Assembly (NCBI RefSeq): GCF_000176035.2
Contig: NC_015675.1
Span: forward strand, 62,001 to 126,000
Source: Mesorhizobium opportunistum WSM2075
Lineage (GTDB): Bacteria; Pseudomonadota; Alphaproteobacteria; Rhizobiales; Rhizobiaceae
DNA: 64,000 nucleotides
Direction: 5' to 3'
Shown: positions 35,510-44,460 of the stretch, piece by piece
Numbering within the stretch: the first letter of the stretch is position 1
Layout of the letters: every line of letters starts with the position of its first letter
The notes under the pieces: model-generated
Database searches by the model: none
The model's input: the letters and a program-made list of their open reading frames with translations, nothing else
Told to the model about the DNA's origin: nothing
Made by a program: the position numbers and the translations under genes

Positions 35510-37655
35510 CGGCGAAGGTCAGCCGCCGGCTTTCGCGGCGGCGCTGCAACAGGCCAATGGTGGCGCGGCGGCTGGCTTCGAGGAAGCGGTCCCAACGGCT
35601 CGGATTGTGCACGACATCGGCGCGGTAGAAGGACGGGCACAGCACCGCCGCATCGGCGACCTCGCCGCAATTGCCGCAGCCAACACAGTTCTGGTCGATC
35701 GATGCCACCGGATCGTCGCGCAGCGGATCGTCGAGCGACTTCACCGACAGCGACGGACAGCCGGAGAGCCGCATGCAGGCATGGTCGCCGGTGCAGATGT
35801 CCTCGTCGACGCCGAACTTCGGTTTTATCACCCGCTCGCCGCCCTTGATCGCCTTGTCGACCAGCGGCTTTTCACGGCGTTGGCGGTTGAGCATGCATTC
35901 GGACGAGGCGACGATAACCTTCGGCCCCTTCTCCTCCGTCGTCAGCGCCTCGCGCAGCGTGTCCTGCATCTTGCCGACATCGTAGGTGCGGTCGACATGG
36001 CGCAGCCATTTGACGCCCATGCCTTTTACCGCCTCGGTGATCGGATGTTTCGTGGACTTGGTCTTGTTGCCGGCGCGCGACGACAGGATGTCCTGGCCGC
36101 CTGTGGCTGCCGAATAGAAATTGTCGACGATGACGATGACGCCGTCATTCTTGTTGAACACCGCATTGCCGATCGAGGAGGTCAAGCCGTTGTGCCAGAA
36201 GCCTCCATCGCCGACGAAGGAGATCGAACGGCGCTTGGCGTCCGGCGAATTGAAGGCCGAGGCCGAGGCCGGCCCCAGCCCATAGCCCATGGTGGTGGCG
36301 CCCAATTCGAAAGGCGGCATGATCGAGAACAAATGGCAGCCGATGTCGGAAGCGATGTGGTGCTTGCCCAACTCCTGCTCGACCAACTTGGTCGCGGCGA
36401 AGATCGGCCGCTCCGGGCAACCGATGCAGAAACCCGGCGGACGGCCCGGCACGACGTTGATGAGGTCCGCGGTGTCGACGCCATCGCCGACCTTGTTGGG
36501 CGCGCGCACTTCGCCCGGCAAAAGATGCGGCGCCTCGGCGCGCAAGAAGGCGCCGATGCCGTCGAGCATGACCTGGCCAGTGTATTCACCGGCCATCGGC
36601 AGATGTTCCTTGCCGACCAGCCTGGTGCCACGCCCGGCCTTGTGCAGCATGGCGGCAAAGGCCTGCTCGATGTAATTGGGCTGGCCTTCCTCGACGACCA
36701 GCACCGCCTGCTTGCCCTCGCAGAACGACAGAAACTCGTCGTCGATCAGCGGATAGACGGCGTTGAGCACATAGAGCGGCACGTCGGCGTCGCCGTAGGT
36801 GTCGGAAAGGCCGAGCCGCTGCAGCGCGCGGATGACCGAATTGTACATGCCGCCCTGCATGACGATGCCGACCGAGCCATGGTCCGACCCGAAGAACTCG
36901 TTGATCCTGTTCCTGGCGATGAAGTCGACCGCCGCCGGCCAGCGCTTCGCAATCTTCTCCTTTTCATGCAGGAAGGAGGCGGGGGGCAGCACGATACGGC
37001 CGGTGTCGCGGCGCGGTGCTTCCAGCGCATCGGCCACCGTCATCGGCGGCCGCTTATTGTCCTTGGCGATGAAATGGCCGTGGACGTGGCAGCAGCGGAT
37101 GCGGACCTGCAGCATGACCGGCGTGTTGGAGATTTCGGACAGCTCAAAACCGTCCTCCACCGCCTTGACGATCGACGGCAGATTGGGCCGCGGGTCGAGC
37201 AGCCAGACCTGGCTCTTCATGGCGAAGGCATGGCTGCGCTCCTGCATGATCGAGGAGCCCTCGCCATAATCCTCGCCGACGATGATCAGCGCGCCGCCGG
37301 TGACGCCGCCGGACGCCAGATTGGCCAGCGCATCGGAGGCGACATTGGTGCCGACGGTGGACTTGAAGGTCGCGGCGCCACGGATCGGATAATGCACCGA
37401 GGCCGCGAGCATGGCGGTGGCGGTGGCTTCCGAGGCGCTGGCCTCGAAATGGACGCCGAGTTCGCCCAAAATATCCTGCGCGTCGGCCAGTACATCCATC
37501 AGATGGCTGATCGGCGCACCCTGATAGCCGCCGACATAGCCGACGCCGCATTGCAGCAGCGCCTTGGTGATGGCGAGAATGCCCTCGCCGGCGAATTCTT
37601 CGCCGGCGCCGAGCCTGAGCTTTTCGACTTCCTTGGCAAAAGACCGTTCGGCCAT
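35502..37655 (-). CDS. iorA: Indolepyruvate ferredoxin oxidoreductase subunit alpha (IorA)
   Basis: 717 residues. The pyrimidine-binding domain (about 10-180) begins GEEFAGEGILAITKALLQCG, and the thiamine diphosphate domain contains FCIGCPERPIFAATK and GDGGFWHNGLTSSIGN. The C-terminal ferredoxin region has CTGDHACMRLSGCPSL and CVGCGNCGEVADAAVLCPSF. The first cluster motif has three cysteines (C-x5-C-x5-CP), whereas the archaeal form has CxxCxxC. With iorB it converts aryl pyruvates to aryl-acetyl-CoA, linking tryptophan and phenylalanine breakdown to CoA thioesters. The first of two coupled genes. Confidence 0.93.
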   Translation of the reverse strand: MAERSFAKEVEKLRLGAGEEFAGEGILAITKALLQCGVGYVGGYQGAPISHLMDVLADAQDILGELGVHFEASASEATATAMLAASVHYPIRGAATFKSTVGTNVASDALANLASGGVTGGALIIVGEDYGEGSSIMQERSHAFAMKSQVWLLDPRPNLPSIVKAVEDGFELSEISNTPVMLQVRIRCCHVHGHFIAKDNKRPPMTVADALEAPRRDTGRIVLPPASFLHEKEKIAKRWPAAVDFIARNRINEFFGSDHGSVGIVMQGGMYNSVIRALQRLGLSDTYGDADVPLYVLNAVYPLIDDEFLSFCEGKQAVLVVEEGQPNYIEQAFAAMLHKAGRGTRLVGKEHLPMAGEYTGQVMLDGIGAFLRAEAPHLLPGEVRAPNKVGDGVDTADLINVVPGRPPGFCIGCPERPIFAATKLVEQELGKHHIASDIGCHLFSIMPPFELGATTMGYGLGPASASAFNSPDAKRRSISFVGDGGFWHNGLTSSIGNAVFNKNDGVIVIVDNFYSAATGGQDILSSRAGNKTKSTKHPITEAVKGMGVKWLRHVDRTYDVGKMQDTLREALTTEEKGPKVIVASSECMLNRQRREKPLVDKAIKGGERVIKPKFGVDEDICTGDHACMRLSGCPSLSVKSLDDPLRDDPVASIDQNCVGCGNCGEVADAAVLCPSFYRADVVHNPSRWDRFLEASRRATIGLLQRRRESRRLTFADA

Positions 37656-37711
37656 CTCTGCCTCCTTCCGTTGCCGCCGAAATTGGCGGCGTCCATCTAA
37701 AGTCCTTGTTT

Positions 37712-37758
37712 ATGCATGTCGTTTCCCCAAACCGGATCCAGTTTTGGGCGACATGCAT
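37712..37758. repeat. Small rhizobial palindromic repeat (47 bp) at the MarR stop codon
   Basis: ATGCATGTCG at 37712-37721 and CGACATGCAT at 37749-37758 are perfect inverts. Inside them CCCCAAA and TTTTGGG extend the pairing around the loop ACCGGATCCAG. I recall the same plan (ATGCATGTCG, a CCCAAAA box, then the inverse) as a common dispersed hairpin in rhizobial genomes. It ends exactly at the stop codon of the MarR gene and separates it from iorA, so it may terminate or stabilise MarR transcripts. Confidence 0.75.
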
Positions 37759-38240
37759 CAGATGTCGTGCTTGCGAATGTTCTTCAGCATCTTCTGCAGC
37801 GTGGCGATGAGGGCTGCATATTCGGCATCGTCGACATCGTCGAACATCGCCTCGAACGCGTCATGCATGGCCGGCCAGGCGCGGGCGAACTCGGCGCGGC
37901 CCTCGTCGGTCAGGAAGACATGGCGGATGCGGCTGTCGGTGACGCCTTGCTCACGCCGCACGAGGCCTTGGCCTTCCAGCGTGTCGAGCGTGCGGCTCAA
38001 GGTCGACTGCTCGATCACCGTATAGACCGAAAGATCATTGACGGTGATGCCGTCGGTGACCGACAGCACCGCAAGCGTGCGGACCTGCGGAATGGTCAGG
38101 CCCTGCTTGCGGAAATCGTCGCGCAAGGTGGCGTTGTAGCGGCCCATGATGCGGTTCATCAGGTAGGGCGCGAATTGCTGCAGGCCGATTTGCCCGAGGG
38201 TCGAGATGCGCTGGCGCTTTTCGGCGACCTTCTGTTCCAT
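37758..38240 (-). CDS. MarR family transcriptional regulator
   Basis: 160 residues. A winged helix region (about 55-115) contains LTIPQVRTLAVLSV, LSRTLDTLEGQGLVRREQG and the wing DSRIRHVFLTDEG, all typical MarR. The start at 38240 overlaps the stop of the flavoprotein gene by 1 bp (TGATG), so the two are translationally coupled. It lies between that gene and iorAB on the same strand, and a repeat lies at its end. MarR proteins in such places usually respond to aromatic acids or their CoA esters; the ligand here is not known. Confidence 0.9.
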   Translation of the reverse strand: MEQKVAEKRQRISTLGQIGLQQFAPYLMNRIMGRYNATLRDDFRKQGLTIPQVRTLAVLSVTDGITVNDLSVYTVIEQSTLSRTLDTLEGQGLVRREQGVTDSRIRHVFLTDEGRAEFARAWPAMHDAFEAMFDDVDDAEYAALIATLQKMLKNIRKHDI

Positions 38241-39811
38241 CACAGCCTCCCCGCCAGGAGAAAGCCGGAACCGCCGCCAAGGCCGGCGCCCGGATGGGTC
38301 GAGGCGCCGATATGGTAGAGGTTCTTGATGCCGGTCTGATGGTTGCGGCTGGTCTTGAACGGCCGCCACAGGAAGGACTGGTCGAGGGCCGACGAACCGC
38401 CATAGGGATCGCCGCCGACCAGATTGATGTTCATCGCTTCGAGATCGGCCGGCGAATAGGCGCGGCGCGCGATGATGCTGTCCTTGAAGCCGTCGATATG
38501 GCTGGCGAGGATCGCTTCGGCGCGATCGGCATAGGCCTCGCGCAACGCGTCGGTCCATTGCCCGTCGGCCGGGGCCTGCAGTTTGCCTGCGGCGTCGCCC
38601 TTGATAAAGCGAGGCGCCTCTGGCAGTTGCAGCCACAGGATCGCCTTGCCCTCCGGGCAGCGCGACGGGTCGAGCGCATGCGGCTGGCCGACGCAGATGG
38701 TCGGCACCTCCGGCAGCATGCCGCGCGCCGCCTCGTTGCAGGCCTTCGATACGCCGTCCAGTCCAGGCGTCAGATGCAGCAGCGCCACCTTGTCCAAGCC
38801 ATTGCCCCGCCATGCCGGCGGCTTGTCGAGGGCGTAGTGGATCTGGAAATTGCCCTTGCCGTAGCGATATTTCTGCGTCGCCTCAATATCGACCTTGGGC
38901 GCCTCCGCGCCGAGCAGCCGGCCGTAGAGTTGCGTCGGCGTCACCGAGCAGATGACGCTCTTGCTGGCGTGGACCGTTTCGCCCGAGGCCAGCCGCACGC
39001 CGGTGGCGCGGCCGCCAGCCAGGATGATGGAGGCAACGTCGGCTTCGGTGGAGATGACGCCACCGCGTTCGGTGATCAACGCCTCGAAGGCCGAAAGCAG
39101 GTTCTTCGCCCCGCCCTTGACGATCGGCGCGCCGGCCGCTTCCAGCGCGAAGGCGATCACCTTGGCGATCTGGCCGGAGAACGCATCTTCAGGCCCGAGC
39201 CCGGCATGCAGCACCCAGGGCGCCCACAGCGCGCGGATGGTCTCGGACTGGTAGGTGCTTTCCAGCCAGCCGCGCGCCGGCACCAAAGCTTCGCCGAGAA
39301 AGGCGCCAAGGCCACGCGGACCGCGCCGCCAGGCATCGCCGGCCAGCAGCTTCGCCGTCGGGTAGGACCACAGGCTGCCGCCGAGCAGGCCGAACAAAAG
39401 GCCGGCATTGCGCTCGATGCCGCCGACATCGTCGGCGTGGCGGTCGCCGTCACCAGCCGCGATCGCGTTGAGCGCGGCAACGTTGGCGGCGCGGTCGGTG
39501 CCGAGCACGGCATGGCTGCCGTCTGGCCGCAGCACGCCGGTCGGCGTGCCGGTGCTGCAGAATTCCAGGCCGTGCCGGGCGAGATCGGCGCCCAATGCCG
39601 CAAAGGCCGGCGAGGTGATGAACAGCACGAAGGTCGTCGCCATCACATCGTGGACGAAGCCCGGCGCGGTGATCTCCTCGGTGCGCATGCAACCGCCGAT
39701 GCGGTCGTTGCGCTCGAGCACCAGCACCTTCGCGCCCTTGCCGCCCAGCATCGCCGCGCAGACCAGCGCGTTGATGCCGCTGCCGACGATGATGTGATCG
39801 GGGGCTTTCAT
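38240..39811 (-). CDS. Phytoene-dehydrogenase-like FAD/NAD(P)-dependent oxidoreductase (copy 1)
   Basis: 523 residues. The N-terminal dinucleotide-binding motif is [20 protein letters not shown] followed by [13 protein letters not shown], the pattern of the phytoene desaturase/amine oxidase group. The C terminus has [19 protein letters not shown], the conserved FAD end. The ATG at 39811 is used; a GTG at 39817 would add two residues and is better spaced from GGGGA. It is about the same length as, and clearly related to, the flavoprotein at 41033 (shared [14 protein letters not shown] and VGGD motifs). The substrate is unknown. Coupled to the downstream MarR gene. Confidence 0.86.
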   Translation of the reverse strand: MKAPDHIIVGSGINALVCAAMLGGKGAKVLVLERNDRIGGCMRTEEITAPGFVHDVMATTFVLFITSPAFAALGADLARHGLEFCSTGTPTGVLRPDGSHAVLGTDRAANVAALNAIAAGDGDRHADDVGGIERNAGLLFGLLGGSLWSYPTAKLLAGDAWRRGPRGLGAFLGEALVPARGWLESTYQSETIRALWAPWVLHAGLGPEDAFSGQIAKVIAFALEAAGAPIVKGGAKNLLSAFEALITERGGVISTEADVASIILAGGRATGVRLASGETVHASKSVICSVTPTQLYGRLLGAEAPKVDIEATQKYRYGKGNFQIHYALDKPPAWRGNGLDKVALLHLTPGLDGVSKACNEAARGMLPEVPTICVGQPHALDPSRCPEGKAILWLQLPEAPRFIKGDAAGKLQAPADGQWTDALREAYADRAEAILASHIDGFKDSIIARRAYSPADLEAMNINLVGGDPYGGSSALDQSFLWRPFKTSRNHQTGIKNLYHIGASTHPGAGLGGGSGFLLAGRL

Positions 39812-39869
39812 CGGCACGTGTTCCCCAATGAAAGGACGTGTGCTTCAACTGTGCTGCGTTGCGTTCCTT

Positions 39870-40031
39870 GGCGCCCCCTTCTGTCCTGCCGGACATCTCC
39901 CCCTCTGGTGGGGAGATTGGCAGCTCCAGCGCCCCACCCATTCTTGTCACGTCGTAAATTGGCAAAAACGATCGTGACGGCCAATCTCCCCCCAGGAGGG
40001 GGAGATGTCCGGCAGGACAGAGGGGGGCGCC
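39870..40031. repeat. Palindromic intergenic repeat, copy R3 (162 bp)
   Basis: The ends GGCGCCCCCTTCTGTCCTGC and GGACAGAGGGGGGCGCC are inverted. Inside are CCGGACATCTCCCCCTC and GAGGGGGAGATGTCCGG. It has the same length and plan as the copy at 19147, and the outer end matches the solo fragments at 53195 and 60193. It lies upstream of the copy 1 flavoprotein gene, between it and the cyclase gene on the same strand. Confidence 0.9.
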
Positions 40032-40122
40032 GTAGAGTGGCGGCGTTGCAAGCCTGCCACCCCTCACCTGTCACCAACGCATCGCCTTCACTCATGATCT
40101 TCTCCCGAAGACCCATCTCGCC

Positions 40123-40914
40123 CTATTTTCCCGACACCAGCGCCAGGGCGCGGATCGGGCTGCCGGTGCCGTGCTCGATTTTCAGCGGCGCGGCGATCAG
40201 GATGGCGCCTTTCGGCGGCAACTGGTCGAGATTGCAAAGGCTGGCCAGCCCGTAGCGGTTGGCCTTGTGCATCAGCGTATGCGCCGGGAATGGCGTTTCC
40301 ATGCCGCCGGCCTTGCCGGCATCGGTGCCGATCGTCTCCGAGCCCCAGCCCTTGATGTTCTTGCCGATCAGGAACTGGATGGCTTCGGCCGTCGGGCCGG
40401 GCGTGTGCGGGCCGGTCTCGTTGGCGTTGAGGAACTCGGCTTCAGAGCCGTTGCGCTTGTACCAGTCGGTGCGCATCACCACCCATTCGCCGGCATTGAT
40501 CGCGCCGTGCTCGGCTTCCCATGCCTTGATGTGGTCGACGGTGAGCAGGAAATCATGGTCGGCGGCGGCTTCCTTCGAGCAGTCGATGACATTGACCGGG
40601 CCGACGAAGTTCTGTGCCGGAATGGTGTCGGTGGCGCCGTCCGGATAGTCCTTGCCGCTGATCCAATGCTGCGGCGCATCGAAATGCGTACCCGAATGCT
40701 CGCCGAGCTTCAGCCAGTTCCATGCCCACCACGGGCCGTTCTTGTCATAGCGGGAGATGTTGTGGATTTCGATCTTCGGCGTGTCGACGGCGAGTTCCGG
40801 CGGTAGCTTGATCAAGGGCGTGTCCGGCCCGAGCGGCGCCGACAGGTCGACCACCCTGATGGCGCCTGAAAGCAACTGGCCGGCGACCTCGCCGAGGAGT
40901 TTTTGGGTGTCCAT
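40123..40914 (-). CDS. Cyclase family metal-dependent hydrolase (kynurenine formamidase-like fold)
   Basis: 263 residues. The metal motif HSGTHFDAPQHW lies about 92-103, and VVDLSAPLGPDTPL near the start. This family includes kynurenine formamidase (KynB) and polyketide cyclases, but the protein is longer than KynB (about 210) and I cannot assign it to that reaction. The ATG at 40914 has GAGGGA about 8 nt upstream; the longer frame is unlikely. It diverges from the second flavoprotein gene across a 118-bp spacer holding an AAGCAT palindrome, so the two are probably co-regulated. Confidence 0.85.
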   Translation of the reverse strand: MDTQKLLGEVAGQLLSGAIRVVDLSAPLGPDTPLIKLPPELAVDTPKIEIHNISRYDKNGPWWAWNWLKLGEHSGTHFDAPQHWISGKDYPDGATDTIPAQNFVGPVNVIDCSKEAAADHDFLLTVDHIKAWEAEHGAINAGEWVVMRTDWYKRNGSEAEFLNANETGPHTPGPTAEAIQFLIGKNIKGWGSETIGTDAGKAGGMETPFPAHTLMHKANRYGLASLCNLDQLPPKGAILIAAPLKIEHGTGSPIRALALVSGK

Positions 40915-41002
40915 GGTCTCTGTTCCCTCTTTTCGATGATGATCAAGGCTCGTCTCGGCCCTTAATATCCTACTAGACGAAAACATATGCATCTGCAATT
41001 AT

Positions 41003-41016
41003 CTTTAAGCATAAAG
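41003..41016. promoter_or_regulatory. AAGCWT-type operator, cyclase/flavoprotein divergent promoter
   Basis: CTTTA-AGCA-TAAAG, an inverted repeat with 5-bp arms, 17 bp upstream of the flavoprotein start. Its core AAGCAT with flanking T and A runs matches sites at 48763, 55985 and 56879. So close to the start, it would overlap the promoter or leader and fit a repressor. Confidence 0.6.
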
Positions 41017-41032
41017 GAAATGGGAACGGGGC

Positions 41033-42607
41033 GTGAGCGAGTTCGACGCCATCTTTGTCGGGGCGGGCCACAACAGTCTGGCATGCGCCGCGCATCTGGC
41101 GCTCAAAGGCTGGAAAACCGGGATTTTCGAGCGCAGCGCAGCAATCGGCGGCGCCGTCCAGACGCGCGAGTATACGCTTCCAGGCTTCCGTCATGATTTC
41201 GGCGCGATGAATCTCAGCCTGTTCGCCGGCTCCGCCTTCCACCGAAAATATGCAAATGAATTGAAAGCCCAAAGGCTGGAGTTCGCGCCGGTCGCCGACT
41301 GTTTCGCCAGCGCCTTTCCGGACGGACGCTGGTTCGGCGTCAGCAACGACCTGGAGAAAACCGCGAGCCGCATGGCCGCCTTCTCCGCCGCCGATGCAGC
41401 AGCATGGCGCAGGCTGGTTGCCGCCTTCCCGGCCGAGGCCGAGCATCTTTTCCGGCTGCTGGGCTCGCCGATGAGCGCCCGCGCACTGGCCGGCACGGCG
41501 TGGACCCTGTGGCGCAAGAAGGGCATTGCCGGCGCGCTCGACACTGGCCGGCTGCTGTTGTCCTCACCCCGCGCCTGGCTTGAGGAAAACTTCGAGTCGC
41601 CGCATGTGCGGGCGACGCTCGCCACCTGGGGCATGCATCTCGACTTCGCGCCGGACATCGCCGGCGGCGCCGTCTTTCCCTATCTGGAATCGATGGCCAA
41701 CCAGAGCTTCGGCATGGTGCTCGGCAAGGGCGGCGCCGACACCATCATCCGGGCGCTCTCGGGCATGGTCACCTCCGCCGGCGGCAGGATCGTCACCGGC
41801 GCCGAGGTGGCGGAAATCACGGTTTCAGCCGGCAAGGCGACCGGTGTGCGGCTCGCTTCGGGTGAAACGCATGCAGCCACCAAGGCGGTCATCGCCGGCG
41901 TCGCGCCCAAGGCGCTGACCGGCAAGCTGCTGGCGAACGGTTCGGGCGATAGCGGCTTCGACACGGCGATGCAGAAATTCCGCCATGCGCCGGGCACGAT
42001 GATGATCCACCTGGCGCTCGACGACTTGCCGGACTGGCGCGCGGGATCAGAACTTCGGCAGTTCGCCTATGTGCATCTGTCGCCGTCGCTCGACGCCATG
42101 TCGCGCACCTACCAGCAGGCGATGGCAGGCATGCTGCCGGACGAACCGGTGCTGGTCGTCGGCCAGCCTACAGCGATCGATTCGTCGCGCGCGCCCCAGG
42201 GCAAGCATGTGCTGTGGGTGCAGGTGCGCATGCTGCCCGCCGAAATCCTCGGCGATGCCGCCGGCAAGATCGCGCCCGCGCATTGGGACCAGATCAAGGA
42301 TGTCTACGCCGACCGGGTGCTCGACATCATAGAGACCTATGCGCCCGGCCTGCGGAGTAAAATCCTCGGCCGGGCGGTGTTTTCGCCCATCGATCTCGAA
42401 CGCGAGAACCCGAACCTCGTCGGTGGCGACCAGGTCTGCGGCAGCCACCATCTGGCGCAGAACTTTTTGTTCCGCCCGGCACACGGCTATGCCGGCTGGA
42501 ACACGCCGGTCGCCAATTTGCATCTCACCGGAGCCGCGACATGGCCGGGCGCGGGCACCGGTGCGGCCTCGGGCTTCATGCTCGCGCAACAGCTTGGCGG
42601 GAGGTAG
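41033..42607 (+). CDS. Phytoene-dehydrogenase-like FAD/NAD(P)-dependent oxidoreductase (copy 2)
   Basis: 524 residues. The N terminus MSEFDAIFVGAGHNSLACAA carries the FAD/NAD motif, and the end reads LTGAATWPGAGTGAASGFM. It is paralogous to the flavoprotein at 38240. The start is a GTG at 41033 with GGGAACGGGG just upstream. It lies divergently from the cyclase gene and 111 bp before the peptide importer on the same strand, which suggests the imported compound, or a product of it, is its substrate. Confidence 0.86.
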   Translation: MSEFDAIFVGAGHNSLACAAHLALKGWKTGIFERSAAIGGAVQTREYTLPGFRHDFGAMNLSLFAGSAFHRKYANELKAQRLEFAPVADCFASAFPDGRWFGVSNDLEKTASRMAAFSAADAAAWRRLVAAFPAEAEHLFRLLGSPMSARALAGTAWTLWRKKGIAGALDTGRLLLSSPRAWLEENFESPHVRATLATWGMHLDFAPDIAGGAVFPYLESMANQSFGMVLGKGGADTIIRALSGMVTSAGGRIVTGAEVAEITVSAGKATGVRLASGETHAATKAVIAGVAPKALTGKLLANGSGDSGFDTAMQKFRHAPGTMMIHLALDDLPDWRAGSELRQFAYVHLSPSLDAMSRTYQQAMAGMLPDEPVLVVGQPTAIDSSRAPQGKHVLWVQVRMLPAEILGDAAGKIAPAHWDQIKDVYADRVLDIIETYAPGLRSKILGRAVFSPIDLERENPNLVGGDQVCGSHHLAQNFLFRPAHGYAGWNTPVANLHLTGAATWPGAGTGAASGFMLAQQLGGR

Positions 42608-42718
42608 GCCCGAAGATTTTATGGAGGCGACGAGGAGGCAAGGCGCTGCTGCCCACGAAGCCTGAGACAATGAACCGACACCGCCGCGCAACGACAATAA
42701 CCAACAAGGGGAACGACC

Positions 42719-44248
42719 ATGACAATCAACAGACGCGAATTGCTGGGATACAGTGCCGCGGCACTCGGGGTGGCCGCCGTCGGCCTGCCACAGATCGCCA
42801 AGGCTGCCGCCGGCGAACTGACCATCGCCTATAACGTCAACCTACCGTCCTGGGATCCGACGACCGGACCCTCGGCGGTCAACCCGACGATCCAGGGCCT
42901 CTACCAGTCGGTGTTCGACCAGTTCATCCCGCAGAAGCCGGACCTGTCCTTCGCGCCGGGCCTGCTCACCGAATGGGGCTGGAACGACGACCGCACCAAG
43001 GTGATGATGACGGTGCGCGAAGGCGTCAAATGGCATGACGGCTCGCCCTTCACGCCCGAGGACGTGGTGTGGTCGCTGCAGCGGGCGGGCGACGAAAAGA
43101 CCGGCAACCCGATCCAGTTCGTCTGGAAGAACGTCAACAACTTCAAGATCGACGGCAACAAGATCACCGGCGATGTCGTGCAGTTCGACCCGGTCTATTT
43201 CAAATGGATGTCGTTCCTGACCGGCTACATCCTGCCCAAGGCCTATTACGAGAAGGTAGGCGCCGAAGGTTTCGAGAAAGCGCCGATCGGCACCGGCCCC
43301 TACATGGTCGAGAAGTTCGAGCGCAATGCCTTCCTGCGGCTGAAGGCTAATCCGACCTACTGGGGCGGCAAGCCGGCCTTCGAGAATGTGACGATCAAGT
43401 TCGTCGCCGATGCGGCGAGCCGCGTCGCCGAGATCGAGTCCGGCTCCTCGCAGGTGACGCTCGAAATCCCCTATGAGGAGTATGACCGGCTGATCGCCAA
43501 GGAGGGACTTGCCGGCTCGTGCAAGCCGGTTTCCGACATTGGCATGATCTTCTTCAACGACATTGAAGCGATGCTGGACAAGAATGTCCGCCAAGCCGCC
43601 GTCATGGCGGTGGACAAGGAGCTTCTGGTCAAGCGGCTACTGCGGGGCTATGGCCAGCCGATCGCTACGCTGGAGACACCGGAGTATACGGCCTTCGACG
43701 CCTCGATCAAGGTCGAGCACAATTCGGAAAAGGCCAAGGAATTGCTGGCAGCCTCGGGCTATTCGCCCGAGAAGCCGGTCAAGTTCACCATCCAGACGAC
43801 CAAGGGCTTCAAGCCCAAGGACTATGAGATGATCCAGGCGATCGTCGGCATGTGGCGCAAGGTCGGCATCGAGGCGACGATCGAGGTCTACGAAATCGCC
43901 AAGCACTATGAATTGCGCGCCGCCGACAAGCTGGCGCCAGCCGCCTTCTACAATTGGGGCAATGCCATCGGCGACCCAACCACTTCGACCGGCTTTGCCA
44001 TGTATGGCCCGAGCCCGCATTCCGTGTGGGACAGCCAGGACCTGATCGACATGATCAACCCGCTATGGGGCGAGAAGGACGAAGCCAAGCGCATTGCCGG
44101 CTGGAAGGCGGTCGACAAATACATCGCCGAGCAGGCCTATGTGCTGCCGCTGATGCAGTACGCGCAGCCGATCGTGCATGCCAAGGGCGTCAACGTGGTC
44201 CAGCATGTGTCCGGCGCCCTTTTGCCGGCCTTGATGACCCCGGCCTGA
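42719..44248 (+). CDS. Opp/Dpp-type ABC transporter substrate-binding protein
   Basis: 509 residues. A TAT-like signal (INRRELLGYSAAALGVAAVG, cleavage near AKA-AAG) precedes an SBP_bac_5 domain with VREGVKWHDGSPFTPEDVVW and APIGTGPYMVEKF, the family signatures. The ligand is not told by sequence, as this family binds peptides, opines, glycosides and amines. It is the first gene of a five-gene transporter operon reaching 48013. A palindromic repeat follows its stop. Confidence 0.9.
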   Translation: MTINRRELLGYSAAALGVAAVGLPQIAKAAAGELTIAYNVNLPSWDPTTGPSAVNPTIQGLYQSVFDQFIPQKPDLSFAPGLLTEWGWNDDRTKVMMTVREGVKWHDGSPFTPEDVVWSLQRAGDEKTGNPIQFVWKNVNNFKIDGNKITGDVVQFDPVYFKWMSFLTGYILPKAYYEKVGAEGFEKAPIGTGPYMVEKFERNAFLRLKANPTYWGGKPAFENVTIKFVADAASRVAEIESGSSQVTLEIPYEEYDRLIAKEGLAGSCKPVSDIGMIFFNDIEAMLDKNVRQAAVMAVDKELLVKRLLRGYGQPIATLETPEYTAFDASIKVEHNSEKAKELLAASGYSPEKPVKFTIQTTKGFKPKDYEMIQAIVGMWRKVGIEATIEVYEIAKHYELRAADKLAPAAFYNWGNAIGDPTTSTGFAMYGPSPHSVWDSQDLIDMINPLWGEKDEAKRIAGWKAVDKYIAEQAYVLPLMQYAQPIVHAKGVNVVQHVSGALLPALMTPA

Positions 44249-44302
44249 GGCAAGCTAGGAGGCATGCCGTCGCAAAGACGGCGTGCCTCTCCAACTTACG
44301 CA

Positions 44303-44425
44303 GGCCCCCTCATCCGGCCCTTCGGGCCACCTTCTCCCCGCCGGGAAGAAGGAACGGGCGCAGCCATCCGTGACCTCTTCTCCCGTCGGGAAAAGGTGGC
44401 CGCGAAGCGGCCGGATGAGGGGGCC
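44303..44425. repeat. Second-family palindromic intergenic repeat, copy R4 (123 bp)
   Basis: GGCCCCCTCATCCGGCC at the left end and GGCCGGATGAGGGGGCC at the right are inverted. Inner arms GGGCCACCTTCTCCCCG and GGGAAAAGGTGGCC match, and each side has its own small hairpin (GGCCCTTCGGGCC, GGCCGCGAAGCGGCC). It differs in sequence from R1-R3 but has the same architecture. It sits between the binding-protein and permease genes. Confidence 0.88.
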
Positions 44426-44460
44426 GTTCGTTCCATCAGACGCACTGGGCTTACGCCGGC

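Noticed and set aside
35370..37700. 776-codon frame opposite iorA
   Set aside because: A shadow of iorA, which has clear cofactor motifs on the minus strand.
40123..40914. Naming the cyclase-family protein kynurenine formamidase
   Set aside because: It has the metal motif of the superfamily but is longer than KynB, and no other kynurenine pathway gene is adjacent.
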